Positions 33,743 through 43,561 of a stretch of 64,000 nucleotides of DNA are shown piece after piece; position 1 is the first letter of the stretch; each line of letters begins with the position of its first letter. The position numbers and the translations under genes were made by a program. Under the pieces are notes generated by a model, which worked only from the letters and a program-made list of their open reading frames with translations, had not been told where the DNA came from and searched no databases. The DNA is from CAWDZK01 sp963807005. GTDB lineage: Bacteria > Actinomycetota > Actinomycetes > JACCUZ01. The DNA lies in assembly GCA_963807005.1 (NCBI GenBank), contig CAWDZK010000001.1, positions 248,001 through 312,000 of the forward strand, written 5' to 3'.

Positions 33743-34738
33743 CTACTGGACGAGCCGCGTTCTCGCGAACCGTGCGAGGTCGTCCCAGGTCTGGTTGGCG
33801 AGCACGGCGATGATGAGCACGACGCCGGTGACCACCGCCTGCCAACTGGACTCGACGCCAGTGAGATTGATGATGTTGCGCGTGAGAGTGAGGGTGAGGG
33901 CACCGATGAGAGCACCAACCACTCGGCCCTTGCCGCCGAGCAGGGAAGCACCGCCGATCACAGCCGCGGCGATCGCGCTGATCTCGTAGCCGTTACCGAT
34001 CAACGGGGGCACCGTCGTGGTGCGCCCGGCGAGGTGGATGCCGGCAATGGCCGCCATGAAACCGCTGATCGCGTACGCCGCGATCTTGATCCGGTCGACG
34101 CGGACACCGGCGTTCAGTGCCCCGGTGGGTGAGCTGCCCACCGCATAGAGCCTCACGCCGAACTTCGTCGTCTTGAGCACGACCGAGACCGTCACAGCTA
34201 CGGCGATGACCAGAAGCATCGGGATCGTGATCGGGCCGAAGATCCGACGCAAGCCACCGATGTAATAGTAGGTGTCATTCATGTACCCGAGGATGGGAAC
34301 GCCTTGGGTCCAGTACAGGAGCACTCCCCCGGCGAGGCTGAGCATGGCCAGGGTGGCGATGAAGTCGGGGATGCCGAGCTTGGTGATCAGGAGGCCGTTG
34401 AGCAGTCCGATGCCGGTCCCGACGCCCAGCGCCAACAAGAAGGCAACAGCCATCGGCATCCCGTTGGACAGGCTCGTTGCAGCAGTCGCGGCGCTGAGGC
34501 CCATGACCGAGCCGACCGAGAGGTCGAGACCCCCGGCGATCAGCACGACGGTCATCCCGATGGCCAGGAAGCTGATGGTCATCATCGCGTTTATGATGTT
34601 CGTGATGTTGCCCGTCGTGGCGAACGTGGGCTCGAGGAACGCGACCACAACCGAGGCGACGACCAGCAGGACGAGGATGCCGACCGCGGGGTCGCGAAGA
34701 GCCTTCTCGCGCAGACCGCTGGTGGGGGTTGTGCTCAT
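33743..34738 (-). CDS. Sugar ABC transporter permease (RbsC-like)
   Basis: 331-residue polytopic protein. It contains the RbsC/XylH signatures MTVVLIAGGLDLSVGSVMGL in the second helix region and AISAIAAAVIGGASLLGGKG in the cytoplasmic EAA-like loop. ATG 34738 overlaps the stop of the other permease by ATGA, so the two permeases are translationally coupled and probably form a heterodimer. Intact frame. Confidence 0.88.
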   Translation of the reverse strand: MSTTPTSGLREKALRDPAVGILVLLVVASVVVAFLEPTFATTGNITNIINAMMTISFLAIGMTVVLIAGGLDLSVGSVMGLSAATAATSLSNGMPMAVAFLLALGVGTGIGLLNGLLITKLGIPDFIATLAMLSLAGGVLLYWTQGVPILGYMNDTYYYIGGLRRIFGPITIPMLLVIAVAVTVSVVLKTTKFGVRLYAVGSSPTGALNAGVRVDRIKIAAYAISGFMAAIAGIHLAGRTTTVPPLIGNGYEISAIAAAVIGGASLLGGKGRVVGALIGALTLTLTRNIINLTGVESSWQAVVTGVVLIIAVLANQTWDDLARFARTRLVQ

Positions 34739-35756
34739 GACGGATCACCTGCCCGGACAAGTTCACGGTCGTCGACGGGCGCGGGGGGTGGTGTGCCCAG
34801 TGACAGAGCGAAACGACGGACACCCCGGTCGAGAATGACGCCCGCCAAGATGCAGAGCCCGGTGATGATCGAGAAGATGAGGGGGTCGACTCCCATGAGG
34901 CGGAAACCCTGCTTGAGTGTCACGAGCAAGAGCGCCCCCATGGCCGCCTGCCAGATCCCTCCGCGTCCGCCCGCGAGACTCACACCGCCGAGGACCGCCG
35001 CCGCGATCGCAGCGAGCTCATACCCTCCGGCCAGTCCGGGCTGCACCGAGTTGAGCCGTGAGGCGAGCACCACGCCACCTAGCCCGGCGAGGCTGCCGGA
35101 CACGATGTAGGCCCAGTACTTGACCCGACCTACGTGGATCCCCGCGATGAGCGCCGGAACCGTCCCGAGCCCGGTCGCACGCACTCGACGGCCGAACACC
35201 GTCTTGACGAGAATTAGGTGCAAGACCGCGATCGCTACGACTGCGATGACTATGGCGCTGGTGACGCCCAGGACGTCTCGAGTTGGCGATCTTCAGGTAC
35301 GTGTCATCCTGCGTGCCCACGATCTGGACACGGTTGGTGAGGACGACGAGTAGTCCGGCTGCGATATTGAGAGTACCGAGAGTTACTACGAAGTCGTTCA
35401 GCCTTAGTTTCACGATGATGAAGCCGTTGATGCACCCGAAGGCAGCACCGGTACCGATCCCAGCGAGAGCCGCGAGTGGCGCGCTGAAGCCATTCATGGA
35501 CGCGAGCAGCGAAATGCCGGCACTGAGTCCGAGCACTGCTCCGACTGACAGGTCGATGCCTCCCGCAATGATGACCAGGCTAATCCGGCGGTGATGATGA
35601 AGACCGGCGCTTCCTCGTTGAGGTAGTACCGAAGCGCGTCCGCATCGAGAAAGGACGGGGCGGCCATGGCGAAGTACGCCGTGACTGCCCGAGCGCGAGG
35701 GCGATCGGAACGCCATCGATGCCAAGGAGTTGGGCAGCTCTCGACTTCAGTCTCAT
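34735..35756 (-). pseudogene. Second sugar ABC transporter permease, frameshifted
   Basis: From ATG 35756 (overlapping the ATPase stop) the protein starts MRLKSRAAQLLGIDGVPI, then shifts to VTAYFAMAAPSFLDADALRY and to SLVIIAGGIDLSVGAVLGL, the RbsC signature. After one more shift near 35270 it continues with HLILVKTVFGRRVRATGLG and AAIAAAVLGGVSLAGGRGG. At least three indels; total length is one base short of whole codons. It would pair with the intact permease. Confidence 0.82.
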
Positions 35757-37350
35757 TTTCCGACCCTCGACGCATGATCGATGATGGCGGCTTGAACGGA
35801 GTCGAAGCCCTCCGTGCGAACGCGGACCGGGACGTCGTCGATCTCTCCGACGAGGGACCCTCGATTCATCACGATGACGCGGTCGCACAGGCTGATCAGG
35901 TCGGTGAACTCCGAAGCGATGAGCAGGACCGAGGTGCCACTGGGGCCAGGTCGCGATGCAGGTTGTGCACTTCCACCTTTGCGTGGACATCGATCCCCTG
36001 CGTCGGCTCGTCGACGATCAAGATGCGCGGGTTGGTGTTGAGGCACCGCGAGATGATGACCTTCTGTTGATTCCCGCCGCTCAGATTGCGGATCATTTCT
36101 CGCGCTGACGGCGTCTTGATGCCGAGGCGTTCGATGTACCCACCGCCAGCCGTTGTTCGGCGCGGTCGTTCAGGATCCCCGGCGCGCGAGATGCTCCGCA
36201 ACCGCGAGATCGAGATGCTCTTCTCGATGGAGAACTCGGTCAGGATGCCGAACTGCTTGCGGTCCTCCGGGACCATCGCCAGGCCGGCCTTGTACGCGGT
36301 CGCTGGGTGCGTGATCTTCACTCTCTTGCCTGACAGGTAGATCTGCCCGGCGTCGGTCTTGTCCATTCCCATGAGTGCGCGCACAGAGCTCGGTCCGCCC
36401 GGCTCCTGCGAGCCCAGCGATGCCGAGGATCTCGCCGGCTTCAGCTCGAACGAAATGTCTCGCAGCACGCCTTCGCGGGTCAGGTGTTCCACCTTCAGCC
36501 GGGGCTGCTCGCCCTGCACCTTGGACCGAGTCGCGAGAGGGCGCCGTGACGGTGTCGAGTCAGTTCCGCCGCCTCGGTACCGAACATGTAGCCCGCGCAA
36601 CGTCCGGGGCGTCAGTGCACCGGCGTCCGTCCGGATGACGGTGCGGCCGTCGCGCATCACGGTGACGGCATCGGCGAGCCCGAACACCTCGTCGAGGTGG
36701 TGGGTCACCCAGATGAGCGCCACGCCACGCCGTTGAAGGCTGCGCATGTGGTCGAACAGCAAGGCCTTCTCGTGCGCTTCGAGACCGGACGTGGGCTCGT
36801 CCAGGATGAGGACCTTCGGCTGCACGGCGAGCGCCTTGACGATCTCGATGGCCCGCTTCTTGAGTGCCCCGAACTCGCTCACCGTGCCACAGGTCGGCCT
36901 GGCTGATGCCGAACTCCTCAGCCAGGCCGCCGACCTGCTCGGCGATGGCCTTCCTACGGACCATCCGGCCGGATCCCCCAGGAGGCTGGCCTCGTGGCGG
37001 AGCAGGATGTTCTCGAGGACCGTGAGGTCCGGGATCGTCGAGAGCTCCTGGTGGATCGTGGTGATGCCCAGCCGCTGGGCGTGCGCGGGGTGCTCGAGCG
37101 TGTGCTCCGCGCCTTCCAGCTCGATCGTGCCGGCGTCCGGCCGGATCAGCCCGGACAGGATGTTGAGCAGGGTCGACTTGCCCGCGCCGTTCCCGCCCAT
37201 CAGCGCGTGGATCTCACCCGTGCGCACCGTGAGGTCGACGTCCGCCAGCGCCTGCACGCCCTGGAACCGCTTGGAGATCCCCGTCATCTGCAACAGCGGC
37301 TTGACGTCCAGCAGCGGGGCGCCGCTCGGGACGGGGGAGGTCACGGACAC
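35753..37350 (-). pseudogene. Sugar ABC transporter ATPase with two ATP-binding domains (RbsA/XylG-like), frameshifted
   Basis: GTG start at 37350 with an AGGAGC site. Domain 1 has Walker A GGNGAGKST, LTVLENILL, and Walker B VLILDEPTSGLE with VTHHLDEVF. Domain 2 has MVPEDRKQFGILTEFS, LSGGNQQKVIISRCLN and LIVDEPTQGIDV. A pair of compensating shifts replaces about 30 residues around 36.9 kb, a further shift disturbs the second Walker A region near 36.4 kb, and one near 35.95 kb is needed to reach LLIASEFTDLISLCDRVIV. Architecture is the standard double-ATPase of monosaccharide importers. Confidence 0.85.
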
Positions 37351-37393
37351 AGAAAGCTCCTGTCGGCTACCGGTCTGCTGATGTTGTCATCAG

Positions 37394-37406
37394 GTGGTCG
37401 GACCAC
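37394..37406. promoter_or_regulatory. Candidate GntR operator between importer and dhaK genes
   Basis: GTGGTCGGACCAC is a perfect dyad with one central base and contains TGGT-N3-ACCA, the FadR-type core. It lies in the 167-base divergent region between the ATPase and the dhaK-like gene, so it could control both directions. Confidence 0.55.
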
Positions 37407-37517
37407 TATGTTGTGGCCACATTCGATGTGTCAAGAGGTCCTGCGGAACTTGCTGGCCGGCTCGGCATTCGACCCGGCCCGCCCTACCTGCCACCCGAGG
37501 CAAGGATGTGACCGAAC

Positions 37518-38518
37518 GTGCAGAAGATCATCAATTCGCCCAGCGACGTCGTGGCGGAGTACCTGCACGGGCTGCAGGCGGCGCACCCGGACCTCGTGCG
37601 GTTCGAGCGCAAGGACAAGGTGGTGGTCCGCGCCGAGGCGCCGCGCGCCCCGAAGGTGGGCCTCGTCTCGGGCGGCGGTTCCGGCTGCGAACCGCTGCAC
37701 GCCGGGTACGTCGGCCGCCGGGATGCTCGATGCCGCCTGCTCCAGGCGAGGTGTTCACATCGCCGGTGCCCGCCCAGATCATGGCAGCCACGAAGGCGGC
37801 CGACTCCGGGGCCGGCGTCCTCTACGTCATTAAGAACTTCGGTGGCGAGGTCATGAACTTCGGCCTGGCTGCGGAGATCCTGACGCGGCAGGGCATCACC
37901 ATCGAGAAGGTGGTCGTCAACGATGACTCGAGCTTCGGCCCCGAGATGGAGCGACATCGGCGGGGGCTCGGCGCGACCGTCTTGGTCGAGAAGATCGCCG
38001 GCGCCGCGGCGGAACAGGGGCGACCCCTGGCGGAGGTCGCAGGGATTGCCGGTCGCGTGGTCGCGTCCTCTCGCACGTTCGGGGTCGCGCTCTCGGCCTG
38101 CACGCCGCCCAAGCTGGGGCGCCCCACGTTCGACCTACCGCCCGGCATGTTCGAGGTGGGAGTAGGTATCGGCGGCGATCGCGGGCAGGAACGCCGGGCT
38201 CTCCCGTCCGCCTCTGAGATCGCAGCCCTGCTCATTCGCAAGCCGGTGACCGAGCTCGAGATCACCGAAGGCGCCCGGGTGCTGACCCTGCTCAGCGGGC
38301 TCGGGTCGACACCCTCGGTCGAGCTGTACTCCCTCTACGGTCTGGTCTCCGACCAGCTTGGTCAGCTCGGTGCCGTCTCGGAGCGCTGCCTCGTCGGGAA
38401 CTACATCACGTCGCTGGACTCCTTCGGCGTCCTGCTGACGCTCCTCGTCGTGGACGACGAGCTCCTGTCGCTCTGGGACGCCCCGGTGCACACGCCCGCT
38501 CTTCGATGGGGGCTCTGA
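37518..38518 (+). pseudogene. dhaK: DhaK-like kinase substrate subunit, frameshifted, both key His replaced
   Basis: GTG start at 37518: KIINSPSDVVAEYLHGL, then LVSGGGSGCEPLHAGYVG. Two indels near 37715-37745 lead to VFTSPVPAQIMAATKAA and LYVIKNFGGEVMNFGLAAEI, all typical of DhaK of dihydroxyacetone, erythrulose or other ketose kinases. The usual GGGSGHEP has Cys at the His position (residue 57), and the usual GIHGEPG block reads GIGGDRG. It would phosphorylate a small ketose or aldose released by the pathway if active. Confidence 0.78.
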
Positions 38519-38520
38519 CA

Positions 38521-39157
38521 TGACCGACGTCCTGCGCCACTCCGACCTGCGGTCCTGGATCGAGACGTTCGCCACGACCGCCCTCGCCGACCGCGATCAC
38601 CTCGATGAGCTGGACTCGGCGATCGGTGACGGCGAGCACGGGTCGAATCTCGGCCAGGGGTTGTCCGCCGTGCTGGCCCTCCTCGAGGACGGCCAGTTCG
38701 CGGACGTCCACGAGATGTTCGAGGCGATCGGGATGACGGTCGTCAACAACGTCGGCGGGGCGAGCGGCGCGCTGTACGGCACCTTCTTTCTCCGCTTCAG
38801 CGACAAGGGCGTCGGGCGGACCGACATGGATCTCGACACCCTGACCGAGGCGCTCGCGGCCGGTCTGGGGGGCGTCATGGAGCTCGGGAGCACCAGCCCG
38901 GGCGACAAGACGATGGTCGACGCACTCCATCCGGCGGTCAGCGCAGCCGTCAGCGGCTGGCAGCGAGCAGCTGTCTGTCGCCCTTGACCGGGCCGCCGAG
39001 GCGGCGGCCCGAGGACGTGATGCGACGGCGGACATGCTGGCTCGCAGGGGACGTGGGAGCTTACCTGGGTGAGCGCAGCCTCGGCCATGTCGATGCCGGC
39101 GCGACGTCGATGGCCGTGCTGTTCGAGGCGCTCAGCACTACGGTCGCCGACCCCTGA
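38521..39157 (+). pseudogene. dhaL: DhaL-like kinase ATP subunit, frameshifted
   Basis: Starts at ATG 38521, two bases after the dhaK-like stop. LDELDSAIGDGEHGSNLGQG holds the Asp residues that bind magnesium-ADP, followed by NNVGGASGALYGTFFLRFS and STSPGDKTMVDALHPA. A shift near 38955 gives LDRAAEAAARGRDATADML and another near 39050 gives AYLGERSLGHVDAGATSMA before TGA 39155-39157. Length matches DhaL (about 212 residues). Confidence 0.8.
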
Positions 39158-39169
39158 GTCGGCACGGTA

Positions 39170-39628
39170 TCCGCGGGCGGAAATTCGCGGATCCACCACG
39201 AGTGCCAGCAGCGCAGGACCGCCAGCACCGCCGCAATCGTCGAACGCGCCACCGCTCAGAACACGCCACCAGGAAGTGGACAACGCCTGTGGGCCGACAT
39301 CCACCACCGTGCAGGAGCCGCCACCAGCGAGGCCGCCACCACCTCGCCGAAGAACCATCTCTACGTTCGCCGCCCAGACCGCCGCCCACGAGCCACCATC
39401 GAGCAGGAAGTTGACGACCTCCGGGCCCGCCACGCCCACCTCGTCGAGCAGGCCCGACGACTCGACCCCCTCGGCGACATCCACGATGACCTCGTCGCCA
39501 TCACCACGACGACCTCGGCAGATCGGCGGTGCAGGACCCTCAGCCGGATCATCAACCGGATCGAGGTCCACCCCGGAAGCCTGATCGTCGTGCCCGCCGT
39601 CGGCGAAGCGGCCGTCCTCGAGCGCTAG
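39170..39628 (+). pseudogene. Remnant of a mobile-element protein, perhaps a recombinase C-terminus
   Basis: An open frame without a start runs to TAG 39626-39628. It encodes IEQEVDDLRARHAHLVEQ, DIHDDLVAITTTTSADRRC and ISRI-type helix residues, then RIEVHPGSLIVVPAVGEAA. A coiled-coil stretch followed by a short beta end resembles the C-terminal part of large serine recombinases, but the similarity is weak. It lies directly downstream of dhaL. Confidence 0.35.
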
Positions 39629-39785
39629 ACGCCGTCGTCCTCAGCGAACAATGGCGAACGGGGTGGACAGGTCGACACTCGCCGTACGCCATAACTGTGA
39701 CGTTTGTCACTTGTCCTTCTCACCCCGCGCGCGCACCCCGCGCGCACGTGGGCCAGGCGGTGCAGGCCAGGGGCTGTGTTCCTCC

Positions 39786-40049
39786 TCAGCCTCGGGACGC
39801 AGCTTCCTGGCAGCGGCGGCAGCGGAAGGTGGCGATCCACTGTTCCCACGGCTTGCCCGCGTCCTCGAGCGATCCGGCGTCGACCTGCCCGCAGACGGTC
39901 AGCGTCTCGCCGTCCTCGACCAGGTGAACGCTGAAGTTCACGGGCGTGTACCGGACGTCGCTCAGCCGCTTCGCGATCTTCCCTGGCGCCAGACCGCGGC
40001 TCTTGATCTCTCGCAGGTCACCTCGACGAACGCCCGCCCATGTCCCCAT
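39786..40049 (-). CDS. Hypothetical protein with C-terminal CxxC
   Basis: 87 residues from ATG 40049 (an upstream GTG or ATG would add 12). It contains LREIKSRGLAPGKIAKRL and VNFSVHLVEDGETLTVCGQV, and ends in FRCRRCQEAA with a CxxC pair. Codon third positions are GC-rich like real genes here. No family recognised. Confidence 0.4.
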   Translation of the reverse strand: MGTWAGVRRGDLREIKSRGLAPGKIAKRLSDVRYTPVNFSVHLVEDGETLTVCGQVDAGSLEDAGKPWEQWIATFRCRRCQEAASRG

Positions 40050-40229
40050 GGTCAGGACGCTAGCCCCGCCGCCCACGGAAGGCACACTCCGTCATTCTCA
40101 GGACAGGACACGGCTCCGACTGCCACTCTCGGTTCAAATACGGGGGGTGCGTGATGGGCAAACTGCTGAATCTGTTCCGGACCGTTCCGGGGCAGGCAGT
40201 CACCGTCCCTCAGACGAGCGACTGGGCCA

Positions 40230-40580
40230 ATGATCGACATCGAGATCGTGGGTGAGTCGTTTCACGCGGATGACATCCGAGCATTGCGACGCAAACATCG
40301 GGATAGCGACTTTGAGATCGTCTTGGTCCCCGAGCCAGACAATCCTTACGACCGCAACGCTGTCGCGATCTACGTGGATGGCGCACCTGTTGGTCACCTA
40401 TCGCGCGAGATGGCACCGGCTTGGCAGCCGATGGTGGCAGCGGCGAACGCCGAGGGCTTTGTCGTTGCGGGCACCGCATCCGTCTGGGGCGGTTCGCCGG
40501 ACAAGCCGAACCTCGGGGTGTTCGGAGCAGCGCCTTGGGCTGGCCGAGGCCCCGCCCCACGAGGTCGGTTCGACCGCTAG
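40230..40580 (+). CDS. HIRAN-domain protein, possibly missing its true start
   Basis: 116 residues, most of them a HIRAN domain: IEIVGESFHADDIRAL, VLVPEPDNPYDRNAVAIYVDG and PVGHLSREMA. HIRAN domains bind DNA ends or damaged DNA and occur with helicases or alone. An ATG at 40154 opens MGKLLNLFRTVPGQAV, which would fuse naturally to this domain but is out of frame by one base, so a deletion near 40228 is likely. The C-terminal 20 residues are low-complexity. Confidence 0.7.
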   Translation: MIDIEIVGESFHADDIRALRRKHRDSDFEIVLVPEPDNPYDRNAVAIYVDGAPVGHLSREMAPAWQPMVAAANAEGFVVAGTASVWGGSPDKPNLGVFGAAPWAGRGPAPRGRFDR

Positions 40581-40681
40581 CGGCACCTATTCCGCCGGGG
40601 CCTTTGCGCTAGGCCGCCCGAACTGCACTACCGCCGCGACCCAGAAAACTTTGGTCCCGCGAATTTGCTAGGAGAGACCAG

Positions 40682-40918
40682 ATGAACAGTCGAGTCATCA
40701 TCGCCGCCGCCGTGCTCGTCCTCGCCCCGCTGACCGGATGCGACGGTGGCTCGCCAGACCTGGCCGCTTGCAAGGCGGCGATGGTCAAGGACTTCAAGGC
40801 GGCCACCCAGGACCCGAATGCTCCATCGGCTGATCGACCCAAGGCGTGCAAGGGCGTCAGCGACAAGGACGTAAAGCGGTTCGCGCGCGAGATCATCAGC
40901 GACTCGATCAACGGCTGA
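40682..40918 (+). CDS. Small putative lipoprotein
   Basis: 78 residues starting at ATG 40682 behind GGAGAG. The signal ends in the lipobox LTGC, followed by a short Lys-rich mature part with two more Cys (ACKAAM and ACKGVS). No family recognised. Co-directional with the HIRAN gene. Confidence 0.65.
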   Translation: MNSRVIIAAAVLVLAPLTGCDGGSPDLAACKAAMVKDFKAATQDPNAPSADRPKACKGVSDKDVKRFAREIISDSING

Positions 40919-41327
40919 CGGCGAGCCTCAGCATCGCAGCATGGGTGTCGTGTAAAGCCGGACCCATTCGAATCAGGTTCCCACTCGCGAGGTGCCCCCA
41001 CGGCCGCTCGGACGGGCCGGGCACCGGGTGGTGGGCCTGCAGCGCGGCGTGCACCAGCGCGCCGTACCCGGGCAGCGCCGGCGCCGAGCCGTCCGCGATC
41101 AGGTCCCTGAGCCGAGCAGCGCCGGCCTCGCGTAGCCGGTGGCCGAACACCCACGAGGTGTACTGGGGGCCGCGGTCGGCGTGCACGATCGTGGCGACCG
41201 GTTCCCGTTGCCAGCGGGCCATCTGCAGGGCGTCCACGACCAGCTCGGTACGGATGTGGTCGGCGATCGACCAGCCCACGATCCGGCGGAGAACCCGTCG
41301 ATGACCGCGCAGCTGATCGAGTCCTTC
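40908..41327 (-). pseudogene. IS3-family transposase core fragment, inverted
   Basis: The minus strand encodes CAVIDGFS, a one-base gap, then RRIVGWSIADHIRTELVV, DALQMARWQREPV and VHADRGPQYTSWVFGHRLR, which is the catalytic core of an IS3-type integrase (both Asp in VIDGFS and HADRG). After LREAG the similarity ends and unrelated sequence follows to 40908. The continuation of the protein is on the opposite strand at 41303. Confidence 0.75.
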
Positions 41328-41508
41328 TGGTCAGCATGCAACGCGAGCTTCTCGACCGCCACGACTGGGACAGCCGAGCCGAGCTCGCGTCGGCGATCTT
41401 CGAGTGGATCGAAGGCTGGTACAACCCGAACCGGCGACACACTGCGCTCGGGATGCTGTCCCCGCACGAGTACGAGACCCTTCACACCGCGGCCGCCGGA
41501 GCGGCATG
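41303..41508 (+). pseudogene. IS3-family transposase C-terminus
   Basis: The plus strand encodes LIESFWS (catalytic Glu), a one-base gap, MQRELLDRHDWDSRAELA, IFEWIEGWYNPNRRHTALG and MLSPHEYETLH to TGA. This is the direct C-terminal continuation of the core fragment on the minus strand, so an inversion breakpoint falls around 41300. Confidence 0.75.
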
Positions 41509-41824
41509 ATCAGCACACCCGCCGTGTCCGGAGAATCGGGTCAGGCTCCGCTCCCGCGACTCGCGGTCGTTCACGCGCCAGCTCGAGGGCGGAATCACGG
41601 GTGGTCGGGCTGGTGCGCGACGGGCGTTGCTGCGACGGCCCTTCGCCCGCTTACGACAGGCCGACTCGTCGGCTGCTCACCCATCAGGAGTCAACAACCC
41701 ACACGTCCCCAGACGGGCGCCTTCCCCCGGACCGCTCACCACTGCCTCGATGCGGTGCTAGGACCCTTCACTCACGCCGGCAACCGTCGGCGGCGCACAT
41801 TCTCGATTGCACGACCCAGGCACG

Positions 41825-42564
41825 CTAGAACGGGAAGATCGAGAACCCGATGTCTCGGTACGCGCAACCGCTCCCACGCCACAGGCCTGGGTGTAGTCGC
41901 CACTGCGAAGCGTGAACGTGTGGATGCCGGGTTCCACTAGCCGGTTCTGCCGGCCGTAGGGATGGAACCGTTCACCATCCATGTACAGCTCGACATGAAG
42001 CCGGGTTGTTGGTGTTACTGCAGGGGATCGTGCCCACCGGTTCGCTGATTTCCGAGTGCACGAACGGAGGTCCAGTCTCGGTGACGGAGAACTGAGCGCT
42101 GAGTATCACCTCAGATGCGTTGCTGGTCGTCGTTAATTCGGCTGAGGTCCTGGTGAGTTGCCCAAGATCATGGCCGGGATCACCCTTCACGCCTTGTGCT
42201 CCCGCCGGCCCGGCGGGGCCAGCGGCTCCCGCCGCGACAAGCTGGCCACGGGCGCCGGTCGCCCCTGCGGTTCCTGCGGACCGGGCGCTCCCTGCAGCCC
42301 AGTGTGGCCAGCTGGCCTACGCGCGCCCTTCTGACTCCAGGTAACCTGCTTCTCCTTGCGAGTACAACGCTTACCGGCCTGGTAGTCGATGACACGCATG
42401 ACCGCTGTGTCCTTGTTGAGGCAGCCCGTGATCAGGCCGGTCGAGGTCGAGGGGATCGCTGCGTAGGCGTAGGCGGCGGTGGCACCGCCGACCACAGGGG
42501 CTGCGGTGAGCCCGGCGAGGAAGCCCGGCAGGTGACGGCTGGAAGGGCGCGGAAGGCGCGACAA
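41825..42564 (-). pseudogene. Collagen-like secreted protein, frameshifted (copy A)
   Basis: TTG start at 42564 behind GGGGAG. A signal region (SSRHLPGFLAGLTAAPVV) is followed by GLITGCLNKDTAVMRVIDY and QAGKRCTRKEKQVTWSQKG, a head module that precedes Gly-x-y repeats in many bacterial collagen-like proteins. The repeats (GPQGPAG-type) need several indels to read. A C-terminal beta domain (ELTTTSNASEVILSAQFSV, GIHTFTLRSGDYTQACG) ends near TAG 41825. Likely a surface or spore-coat type protein. Confidence 0.65.
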
Positions 42565-42628
42565 GGTGACTCCCCTGTAGCCGGGGGAGGGTCGAACGGG
42601 TAAGGGCGTTCATCTTCCGCGCGAGGTT

Positions 42629-43394
42629 TTAGAGCGCCGCACTGTCAAGGGTCACGGGCGGGGTTCGCTGCGCGACATAGAACTCCATGTCGAGGTCGAA
42701 CGGTGCGCCGTTCTTGGTAACGGTGTTCACACAGGTCCAGACCACATCCGTGCGCACGGCCGTAGTCTTCGACGGTTCCATCGTGTACTGGCCGTACTGA
42801 CCGTTGCTGCTGTCGGCGAGCAAAGTGACGACTCCGCCAACCGTGATCTTGCACGAGATGCCGCCTGCGATCGTGCTGGAGGGGTCGTACCCCAGCCCGG
42901 TTGACGTTGTGTAGCTGGAGTAGTCCACATCCCAAGTCCCCGGCTTCAGGGTGACTCGGGCGACGTCGTGCCATTGCCGGTCGGCCGGGAATCTCTTGGA
43001 GACGATGCCTTGCATCGTGACGGCTCCGGCCGCCCCGGCTGGCCCGGTTGGCCCGGCAGCGCCGCTGGGACCGGTATCGCCCTTCGCACCAGCCGTACCG
43101 GTGGCACCGGTGGGACCGGTGTCGCCTTTCGCACCGGCCGGACCCATGGCGCCCTTCGTGCCCTTCTGGTTCCAGGCGACCTGCTTCTCCTTGCGGGTGC
43201 AGCGTTTCCCGGCCTGGTAGTCGATGACCCGCAGGATCGCAGTCTTCTTGTTGACGCAGCCCGTGATAACCCCGCTCGACGTCGAGGGGATCGCGGCAAC
43301 GGCGGCGGTCCCACCGCCGGAGCAGGGCGGCCGCGACCACGCCTGCAACGAAGCCCGGCAGGTGACGGCTGGAAGGGCGAGGTACTCGAAGCAA
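42629..43394 (-). pseudogene. Collagen-like secreted protein, frameshifted (copy B)
   Basis: TTG start at 43394 with GGGGAG upstream, as in copy A. Signal region SSRHLPGFVAGVVAAALL, one indel, then GVITGCVNKKTAILRVIDY and KRCTRKEKQVAWNQKG. A clean Gly-x-y tract follows (GPAGAKGDTGPTGATG and onward, about 14 triplets) and then a C-terminal domain with WDVDYSSYTTSTGLGYDP and CKITVGGVVTLLADSSNG. Head and signal match copy A closely while the C-terminal domains differ, which suggests duplication followed by domain exchange. Confidence 0.72.
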
Positions 43395-43561
43395 AGCGGC
43401 TCCCCGTGTATGTGGACGCAATTTTCCGCGAGCACCATCCCATTTGTGTCGTTCGCGTCACATCACCCATTCGGTGCGGTTGCTATAGCTAAGTAGGACT
43501 ACGGATGAGACACCGAGCCAGATTTGGACCGTTCGCCATCAGAGGTACCGTCTGGCCGCGT

